DNA of 12,685 nt from NCBI GenBank assembly GCA_014762485.1, contig JABURU010000296.1, forward strand, positions 1 to 12,685. Reading direction: 5' to 3'. The translations under genes were made by a program, and so were the position numbers. This DNA comes from Gammaproteobacteria bacterium. Lineage in GTDB: Bacteria > Pseudomonadota > Gammaproteobacteria > Thiohalospirales > Thiohalospiraceae. Of the stretch, positions 7,437 to 12,685 are shown in pieces (position 1 is the stretch's first letter; the number at the start of each line of letters is the position of its first letter). The notes below the pieces were generated by a model. That model searched no databases. It was not told the origin of the DNA and saw nothing but the letters and a program-made list of their open reading frames with translations.

Positions 7437-7921
7437 TAATTTCGTTAATCTGGGCGATGGCTGATGATCGTGTCATAGGTATTAATAACTCCTTGCCCTG
7501 GAAATTGCCGGCGGATATGAAATGGTTTCGCCAGCATACTTTGGGCAAACCTATAGTAATGGGACGAAAAACGTTCGAATCCTTTGGGGCTAAGCCTCTG
7601 CCCCAGCGTACTAATATTATTATCACCAGTGATAAAGAATATCAGGCCGATGGTGCGGTGGTGGTTCATTCTATAGATGATGCGATAAAGGCGGCAGGTG
7701 ATGTGGATGAAGTGATGATTATCGGTGGTATGTCGTTTTATCGGCAGATGTTACCAAAGGCCGATAAGCTATACATGACACTCATTCATGATAAATTTAA
7801 AGGTGATGCATGGTTTCCCGAGTTTGATATATCTCCATGGCAGGAGATACACCGGGAAGATCATGAGGCGGATGAGAAGAATACTCATGCCCATAGCTTT
7901 GTGGTCATGCAACGGCGTTAA
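7433..7921 (+). CDS. folA: Dihydrofolate reductase FolA
   Basis: A 162-residue dihydrofolate reductase (E. coli FolA has 159) that reduces dihydrofolate to tetrahydrofolate with NADPH. The N-terminus MIISLIWAMADDRVIG leads to the Met20-type loop and LPWKLPADM (21-29). W23 and D28 correspond to E. coli W22 and D27, the proton-donating acid. The NADPH-binding GRKTFES is at 44-50 and IIGG at 96-99, next to the conserved SFYRQML. All expected catalytic residues are present, and this looks like the chromosomal trimethoprim-target type, not a plasmid Dfr variant. It starts inside the thyA stop (ATGA) and is followed after 17 bases by the DUF2058 gene. It very probably shares a transcript with thyA. 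Confidence 0.98.
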   Translation: MIISLIWAMADDRVIGINNSLPWKLPADMKWFRQHTLGKPIVMGRKTFESFGAKPLPQRTNIIITSDKEYQADGAVVVHSIDDAIKAAGDVDEVMIIGGMSFYRQMLPKADKLYMTLIHDKFKGDAWFPEFDISPWQEIHREDHEADEKNTHAHSFVVMQRR

Positions 7922-7938
7922 GACGAACGAGAGATATT

Positions 7939-8481
7939 ATGGCAAATTCACTGCAGGATCAGTTTCTAAAGGCCGGGCTGGTAGATAAAAAGAAGGCCAA
8001 CAAGGTAAAGCAACAAAAGCATAAGCAAAAGAAACAGAAAGTTGCCAAGGGCACTGTGGTCGTAGATGAAAACAAACTTTTGGCACAAAAGGCGATGGAA
8101 GAAAAGGCCGAGAGAGATAGAGAGTTAAATCGCCAGAAAAAAGAAGAGGAAGAACGCAAGGCCATAGCTGGACAAATTCGACAGTTAATTAGTATGAATG
8201 CCCAGGCCAGGGATAATGCTGAGATAGCCTATAATTTTTCTGATGCCGGGGTGGTAAAAAAGATCTATGTCACCGAAGTACAGCAGCAGCAAATCATCAG
8301 TGGTCGCCTAACCATCGTCAGGCTTGATGAGAGTTATGAGCTAGTTCCATCTATCGTTGCGGAAAAGATAAAACAACGTGATGATTCTTACATTATTCTA
8401 CAAAATGACAAAGACTCAGAAGTTACCGAGCAGGATGATCCTTACGCGGATTATCAGGTTCCGGATGACTTGATGTGGTAG
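7939..8481 (+). CDS. DUF2058 (YaiL-like) protein
   Basis: A 180-residue protein that matches the E. coli YaiL family in length, layout and termini. The N-terminus MANSLQDQFLKAGLVDKKKA is followed by a very basic, Lys/Gln-rich stretch (17-37) and a charged, probably helical or coiled region (45-85). A small globular part with AYNFSDAGVVKKIYV (97-111) and GRLTIVRL (122-129) follows. It ends with the acidic family signature DDPYADYQVPDDLMW (166-180). The family has been described as nucleoprotein or polynucleotide-associated, but no definite reaction is known, and the basic N-terminus is compatible with RNA or DNA binding. It is probably cytoplasmic. GAGAG precedes the ATG at a suitable distance. 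It lies 17 bases after folA, and the cupin start region overlaps or abuts its stop. Confidence 0.93.
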   Translation: MANSLQDQFLKAGLVDKKKANKVKQQKHKQKKQKVAKGTVVVDENKLLAQKAMEEKAERDRELNRQKKEEEERKAIAGQIRQLISMNAQARDNAEIAYNFSDAGVVKKIYVTEVQQQQIISGRLTIVRLDESYELVPSIVAEKIKQRDDSYIILQNDKDSEVTEQDDPYADYQVPDDLMW

Positions 8482-8483
8482 AA

Positions 8484-8855
8484 ATGGAAAAGCAACATCA
8501 TACGCATTATCACGATATTCCCTCATACGAGACCAGGGATGGCTCAGAAATCAGGGAGTTGATGCACCCCCAGCATCATGCGGTCAACCATCAAAGTCTG
8601 GCAGAGGCCATTGTGCGACCTGGTTGTGAAACCAGGCTACACCTCCATCACCGTTCAGAAGAGCTGTATTACATTACACAAGGCGAAGGCCAGATGACAT
8701 TGGGGGAAGAACATTTCTGCGTGAGTAAAGGTGACACGGTTTCAATTTTACCCGCTATGCCTCATTGCATTGCCAATATTGGTCAAGAGGACTTACACAT
8801 TTTATGTTGTTGTAGTCCCGCATATTCGCATGACGACACACAACTATTAGATTAG
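8484..8855 (+). CDS. Small His-rich cupin-domain protein
   Basis: A 123-residue single cupin (126 if the GTG at 8475 inside the DUF2058 gene is used). Cupin motif 1 is complete: G47, H53, H55, E60 and G67 in the order G-x5-H-x-H-x4-E-x6-G. Motif 2 is G83...P90-A-M-P-H94...N98, giving the third metal-binding histidine. H53, H55, E60 and H94 should bind one divalent metal. The protein is unusually rich in histidine outside the motifs (HHTHYH at 5-10, plus HPQHHAVNH) and has three successive cysteines at 108-110 in LCCCSPAYSHDDTQLLD. It resembles small cupins annotated as mannose-6-phosphate isomerase-like, but a substrate cannot be assigned. I prefer the ATG at 8484, two bases after the preceding stop. 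It appears to be the last gene of the thyA-folA series, with no convincing terminator behind it. Confidence 0.9.
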   Translation: MEKQHHTHYHDIPSYETRDGSEIRELMHPQHHAVNHQSLAEAIVRPGCETRLHLHHRSEELYYITQGEGQMTLGEEHFCVSKGDTVSILPAMPHCIANIGQEDLHILCCCSPAYSHDDTQLLD

Positions 8856-8872
8856 CGGTGAACCAAACCCCG

Positions 8873-9022
8873 TTAGCAATGCCCTTCTATTTTAACCGCA
8901 ACAATAATTTCTGACGCTTCCATTTCTATATATTCGTTCGCCTGTGAGTAATGGCTAAATCCGATAATATTTAAGCATATTATGATATAAAGTATGCGCT
9001 GGATATTGTGTGAGAATTTCAT
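8873..9022 (-). CDS. Tiny secreted peptide precursor (49 residues), unrecognised
   Basis: Not a gene I recognise. The - strand frame from ATG 9022-9020 encodes 49 residues. The first 28 form a complete Sec-type signal peptide: basic residues K2 and R9, a hydrophobic core at 10-22 (ILYIIICLNIIGF), and the polar end SHYSQA with cleavage expected after A28. The mature part would be only 21 residues. It starts NEYIEMEASE, has five glutamates and one lysine, a beta-prone IIVAVKI core, and ends in cysteine. The start is chosen because AGGAG stands seven bases upstream on this strand. The same frame runs back to 9139 but without signal-like sequence or a comparable site. It is divergent from the membrane regulator and its stop is 17 bases from the convergent cupin stop. 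It could instead be the remnant of a longer exported protein. Confidence 0.6.
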   Translation of the reverse strand: MKFSHNIQRILYIIICLNIIGFSHYSQANEYIEMEASEIIVAVKIEGHC

Positions 9023-9189
9023 ATTATTACTCCTGTATAAGTATAAAAATATTGGCAGAACTTGCTCTTGGATACAGATTAGCCAGTTTGTAGATGTTAT
9101 TTGCGGCTTAACTCTGAAGGTAAAACGACGATTATCCAACGGTGAAACGATGATCGTGGATTTCCGCTTTTCAAATTACAGAGGCAGTA
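9023..9189. promoter_or_regulatory. Divergent intergenic region between peptide and regulator
   Basis: This 167-base, mostly AT-rich stretch must carry the start signals for the regulator gene and, if it is real, for the peptide gene. I found no sigma70 promoter good enough to name on either strand. It holds the peptide's AGGAG site (minus strand, about 9030-9034), GAGG before the regulator (9181-9184) and the palindrome listed separately. Confidence 0.4.
9147..9157. promoter_or_regulatory. Short palindrome upstream of the regulator
   Basis: ACGATGATCGT is a perfect inverted repeat with 5-base arms around a central G. It lies 32 bases before the regulator start, and a similar ACGACGAT is nearby at about 9125-9132. 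It is a candidate operator. An 11-base palindrome can occur by chance, and OmpR-type proteins usually prefer direct repeats. Confidence 0.25.
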
Positions 9190-10920
9190 ATGCAGGATTC
9201 AAATAAGTCTGTTGTTAAGTCCACGCACAAATTGTTATATGTTGCAGGATGGGAGGTCGATCCAGCACTTAGCCGAATGAATAAAGGTGATCTGGTCGTC
9301 AAACTGGAGCCCAAGGTGATGGAGCTACTGCTATGTCTGGTTAGCCGACCCGGTGAGGTTTTTACCCGGGAGGAGATAGAGGCGCAAGTATGGGCGGGCA
9401 TGGTGGTGGGATATGACTCGTTAACCAGTGCCATGATCAAATTGCGTAAAGCCTTTGGTGATGATCCTCACCATCCCAGGGTAATAGAAACGGTATCCAA
9501 AAAAGGCTATCGGTTAATTTGTGAGGTCAATTTAGCTGAAGCTGAACAACATTCACCCACGACTATTAATAATGTGGATGCAGAAGTGGCAAGTGTCAAT
9601 GAAGCTAAATTGTCGGCCAGAAAAAATCTAAATTATATTCTTGCTATATCATCTTTTTTAGTTGCTCTCATCGTCCTGATTTTTGTATCCGATACCAGCT
9701 CATTCTTTGGTGATACTGTATCGGAAATAAATAGTGATAAGAAGTCTATCGCAGTACTTTCATTTCAGAGTTTGAATAAGGATCCTGTGCATGAAGACTT
9801 TGTAGATGGTATATCACAGGATATTATTACTGATCTGTCACGCATATCAAAAATGTTTGTCATATCATCCACGTCATCATTCAAGTATAAAGGTCAGGAT
9901 ATTAGTCCCGAGATAGTAAGAAATGAGCTAGGTGTAGATTATATGCTACAGGGAAATATAAGAACCATAGGTGAGCAGATCAGGATTAATGCACATTTAG
10001 TTGATACGAATACAGGTTACCAAATTTGGGCCGAGCGTTATGATCGGGAGAAAAAAGATATTTTTCTGGTACAGGATGAGTTAACAAGAAATATTGTTAA
10101 TGCACTTGAATTAAAGCTCACTTCCAGGGAAGAAGAACTACTGATTGATAAACCGGTTAGTAATTTTGAAGCATATGAACTATTCATAAAAGGACAACGT
10201 TTATTTCGTGAGCGAACACAAGACGCTAATAAGGAAGCGCAAATAGCCTTTAAAGAAGCCATCAAATTAGATCCCTATTTTGCTCGTGCCTATGGTTCAT
10301 ACGCTGTCTCTATGGCCGCGGATTATCGTCGTGGCTGGGCGGAGTATCCTACAGAATCACTCGATCGAGCACTCCACCTGGCGAGGCAAGCAGTAGAGCT
10401 GGATCAATCACAACCCCATACACATTGGGCGTTGGGGTATGTGCATTTATTTAGAAAGGAGTATGAACAGGCGGCTGAACATGTACAAATGTCGATTAAA
10501 ATAGCTCCTAGTTATGCTGATGGTTATGGGATGCTGGCATTTATCAATAATCACCTGGGTAAGGCGGATAAGGCCATTGATCAGGTTCAAAAGGGTATGA
10601 AACTTAATCCATATTATAGCTGGGATTACCCTTTTAACTTGGGATGGGCCTATTATACTGTGGGGGAATATGAAGAAGCGGTTGAAGCATTAGAGAAAGC
10701 CAAGCAACGAAATGAAAATGTAGTATATGTTCGATTGTATCTTCTTGCTAGTTACTTGCGATTAGGACGTGTTGATGATGCAGAATGGGAGGCCGAGCAG
10801 CTACAAATTATTGCTCCTAATATGACAATAAGTCATTTAAACAAAGTGCATACGATCCGTGAAGGTGTAATAAAACAGTCGTTCTTCAATGATCTAAAGC
10901 AGGCGGGAATTCCACAATAA
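9190..10920 (+). CDS. Membrane-bound transcription regulator: winged helix, TM, TolB-like, TPR
   Basis: A 576-residue one-component regulator of the ToxR/CadC type. Residues 14-112 form an OmpR/PhoB-type winged-helix DNA-binding domain, with the recognition-helix segment GYDSLTSAMIKLRKAFGDD (74-92) and the C-terminal hairpin VISTVSKKGYRL-type strand (98-109, here VIETVSKKGYRL). A linker follows, then one membrane segment (about 147-167). The C-terminal part would be periplasmic: a TolB N-terminal/FlgO-like domain (185-315, opening SIAVLSFQSLNKD, with LGVDYMLQGNIRTIGEQIRI), then several TPR-type helical repeats (about 325-545, for example YEQAAEHVQMSIKIAPSYADG). The likely mechanism is signal binding in the periplasm and promoter binding in the cytoplasm. 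The ligand and targets are unknown. GAGG six bases upstream supports the ATG. It is divergent from the tiny peptide gene and ends 13 bases from the convergent histidine kinase. Confidence 0.93.
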   Translation: MQDSNKSVVKSTHKLLYVAGWEVDPALSRMNKGDLVVKLEPKVMELLLCLVSRPGEVFTREEIEAQVWAGMVVGYDSLTSAMIKLRKAFGDDPHHPRVIETVSKKGYRLICEVNLAEAEQHSPTTINNVDAEVASVNEAKLSARKNLNYILAISSFLVALIVLIFVSDTSSFFGDTVSEINSDKKSIAVLSFQSLNKDPVHEDFVDGISQDIITDLSRISKMFVISSTSSFKYKGQDISPEIVRNELGVDYMLQGNIRTIGEQIRINAHLVDTNTGYQIWAERYDREKKDIFLVQDELTRNIVNALELKLTSREEELLIDKPVSNFEAYELFIKGQRLFRERTQDANKEAQIAFKEAIKLDPYFARAYGSYAVSMAADYRRGWAEYPTESLDRALHLARQAVELDQSQPHTHWALGYVHLFRKEYEQAAEHVQMSIKIAPSYADGYGMLAFINNHLGKADKAIDQVQKGMKLNPYYSWDYPFNLGWAYYTVGEYEEAVEALEKAKQRNENVVYVRLYLLASYLRLGRVDDAEWEAEQLQIIAPNMTISHLNKVHTIREGVIKQSFFNDLKQAGIPQ

Positions 10921-10933
10921 CTAACGGCTATTA

Positions 10934-12685
10934 TTACGTGTTTGCTTTAGGGATTTCCAGCCAAAAAGTAGAGCCTGTACCTACTTCACTGATTGCGCCG
11001 ACATTACCTTCCATGCTTTCTATGATTTCTTTAGTAATCGAGAGTCCTAGACCTGCACCTAATATATTGCTGTTCTCATAATTAAGGCGAGAAAATGGTA
11101 TGAATAACTGTTTCAGCTTATCACTCGGAATACCATCACCATCGTCGATGACCGACACTCTGATCATGTTTCCGCAGTCTTGATAATTTATTTTAACATG
11201 ACCGTTGCTTCGACCATATTTAATAGCATTAGAGAGATAATTCAGTATGCATTGCTTTAGCTTTGTATAGTCAGCCAGGGCAAAAATAGGAGGAGAGGAG
11301 GCCTTTTGTGTTTTACAGCTGATAGTAATATCTCGATCATTTGAAAGTGGTTGGCATAGGTTGCAGCACTCTTCCAGTAGGTTAATTATATTTATGCTTT
11401 CTATGGTGAACTCCATCTGGCCTGATTCGATTTTTGATAGATCCAGTACATCATTGATTAATTCCAGCAGGTGCCAACCCGATTTTAGCATCGATTCTAT
11501 GGAGTCCTTTTGATCAGGATCGGAAACTTCGACATTTAGTAACTGGGCATATCCCAGTATAACATTTAAAGGTGTACGTAATTCATGGCTCATAGAAGAG
11601 AGAAACTGACTTTTAGCTTTGTTAGCAGATTCTGCTTCTTGCTGTGCGTGTTTGGCTTCAGATAATGCATTCTCAAGCTGGGTTACATCTGAACCTGTAC
11701 CACGATAACCTATGAAATTCCCTCGTCGATTGAATACTGGCTTTCCATTCAAGCTAACACGATACGTTTTATTGTCGGCATCGGTCACATCGTAGCGAAA
11801 ATCACGAAACGGCTTATGTGATTCCATGATCTGTCGATGCTTACCCCAGGTCTCGTTGGGAATTCCTATGGATTTATCCGTGACATATTCCCAACGAGTT
11901 TTACCAATTATATCTTCAGCCTTAATATTGGCTATAGTAAAAAACAGGTCCGATACATAGGTAAATCTAAGGTTCTTATCCATCTCCCATACCCAGTCAG
12001 AAGCGGTATCCGTAAAATCCTTAAATCTTTCTTCATTGATAAGCAGGGAGGATTCATGTTTGTCATGCAGGTGTACAAGGTAGAGAATAAGTATCGATAC
12101 AAGCAGCCATGTTAAAACATAGATGCTATTGTTATAAAACCAGTCTTTAAAAATTATCTGACTATCTTCTGAAATGCTGACAATAATTCTGTTTGATGCT
12201 GGTATATATTCAGGGATAATATCTGTGGCAGTAATATGATAATGCCCATTTTGAGTTTTTATTATTGATGTGATTGGTTCAATATGCTGGTTTAAGTTTA
12301 ATAAGTCTCTAATATAATGGTTATTTACTTGAGTGAGACGGTTGCTGTTGACCATGCTTGAATCAGATAGGATTGAACCATCACCATTGATTAGTTGGAT
12401 TTTCTGCGTCTCTGTTGTTAACAGGGCTTTAAGTATACTATCTATATATTCCAGGTTTATCGTCGATACAGCCAACCATTTAAGATTTCCATTCTTATCA
12501 GGAATGGCCTTGTTTAGAAACATAATATATGTTCCCAGGATACCTTCGATTGGCTTGCCAAGAAATAACAGGCTTCTATCAGGCATGTTCTGTGCTTCTA
12601 AAAAGTAGCTAGCGTTAGACCTGTCACGCCCTATTATTTGAGGAATGGTGGATTGCTCGATTACACCAGTATGACTGTCTATTAT
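10934..12685 (-). CDS. Sensor histidine kinase, Cache-PAS-HisKA-HATPase (N-terminus outside window)
   Basis: The frame stays open to the right edge, 33 codons beyond the ATG at 12586, with sequence that still fits the sensor domain, so the true start lies outside. In residues from the edge (583 visible), 1 to about 180 look like the distal part of an extracytoplasmic Cache domain: ASYFLEAQ, then LFLGKPIEGILGTYIMFLNKAI. A membrane segment follows at about 187-206, then a PAS domain (about 219-338). HisKA has H367 in SSMSHELRTPL. The HATPase has N486 in the N box, DDGDGI at 514-519 and GAGLGLS at 543-549. It ends shortly after the HATPase, with no receiver or phosphotransfer domain. It should autophosphorylate on H367 in response to a small periplasmic ligand, not identifiable here. 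The partner regulator may be beyond the window or the orphan receiver at 4952. Confidence 0.92.
   Translation of the reverse strand: MIDSHTGVIEQSTIPQIIGRDRSNASYFLEAQNMPDRSLLFLGKPIEGILGTYIMFLNKAIPDKNGNLKWLAVSTINLEYIDSILKALLTTETQKIQLINGDGSILSDSSMVNSNRLTQVNNHYIRDLLNLNQHIEPITSIIKTQNGHYHITATDIIPEYIPASNRIIVSISEDSQIIFKDWFYNNSIYVLTWLLVSILILYLVHLHDKHESSLLINEERFKDFTDTASDWVWEMDKNLRFTYVSDLFFTIANIKAEDIIGKTRWEYVTDKSIGIPNETWGKHRQIMESHKPFRDFRYDVTDADNKTYRVSLNGKPVFNRRGNFIGYRGTGSDVTQLENALSEAKHAQQEAESANKAKSQFLSSMSHELRTPLNVILGYAQLLNVEVSDPDQKDSIESMLKSGWHLLELINDVLDLSKIESGQMEFTIESINIINLLEECCNLCQPLSNDRDITISCKTQKASSPPIFALADYTKLKQCILNYLSNAIKYGRSNGHVKINYQDCGNMIRVSVIDDGDGIPSDKLKQLFIPFSRLNYENSNILGAGLGLSITKEIIESMEGNVGAISEVGTGSTFWLEIPKANT

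Noticed and set aside
8852..8875. Possible hairpin between the cupin and the peptide gene
   Set aside because: TAGCGG and CCGTTA can pair with a wobble, but the stem is short and neither strand has a following T tract, so it is not a convincing terminator.
8873..9139. An 88-codon - strand version of the peptide gene starting at 9139
   Set aside because: The extra 39 residues have no signal-like or domain character and no good ribosome binding site, while the internal ATG at 9022 has AGGAG at ideal spacing followed at once by a signal peptide.
12584..12586. The ATG at 12586 as the true start of the histidine kinase
   Set aside because: The frame continues open to the window edge, and the sequence upstream of this ATG still fits the Cache-type sensor domain, so this methionine is internal.

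Overview
The window looks like chromosomal DNA from a gammaproteobacterium. The best evidence is a DUF2058 protein of the E. coli YaiL type, a 264-residue ThyA and a 162-residue DHFR, all with gammaproteobacterial sequence character. No species can be named from the sequence alone. The genes are densely packed. There are no tRNA or rRNA genes, CRISPR arrays or recognisable insertion sequences.

Left part (1-2230, + strand): the 3' portion of a secreted-type protein built from repeated DUF5666-like modules, closed by a clear intrinsic terminator, then a PfkB/ribokinase-family kinase resembling nucleoside (adenosine-type) kinases. A symmetrical hairpin with A and T flanks lies between this kinase and the genes coming from the opposite side, so it can terminate both. 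Next (2240-4765, - strand): a single-domain rhodanese downstream of a DUF255/YyaL thioredoxin-fold protein. A compact divergent promoter region (4766-4951) separates this pair from a + strand series.

Centre (4952-8855, + strand): a receiver-only response regulator, an RlmI-family 23S rRNA methyltransferase, thyA, folA (ATGA overlap with thyA), a DUF2058 protein and a His-rich cupin whose start region touches the DUF2058 stop. The thyA-folA pair supplies dTMP and regenerates tetrahydrofolate from the dihydrofolate that ThyA produces. The tight spacing suggests that thyA, folA, DUF2058 and cupin are one transcription unit.

Right part (8856-12685): a more AT-rich signalling region. It holds a 49-codon - strand gene with a textbook signal peptide and a strong ribosome binding site, too small for normal annotation. 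Divergent from it is a membrane-bound transcription factor (OmpR-type winged helix, one membrane segment, TolB-like domain, TPR repeats). Convergent with that regulator, 13 bases away, is a sensor histidine kinase (Cache-like extracytoplasmic domain, membrane segment, PAS, HisKA, HATPase) whose start lies beyond the window. The kinase lacks a receiver, while the orphan receiver at 4952 is of the kind usually fused to such kinases.

The item most likely to be undescribed is the tiny secreted peptide beside the transmembrane regulator. Its predicted product and the regulator's sensor domain would share the periplasm. A functional link is only a hypothesis from gene position.
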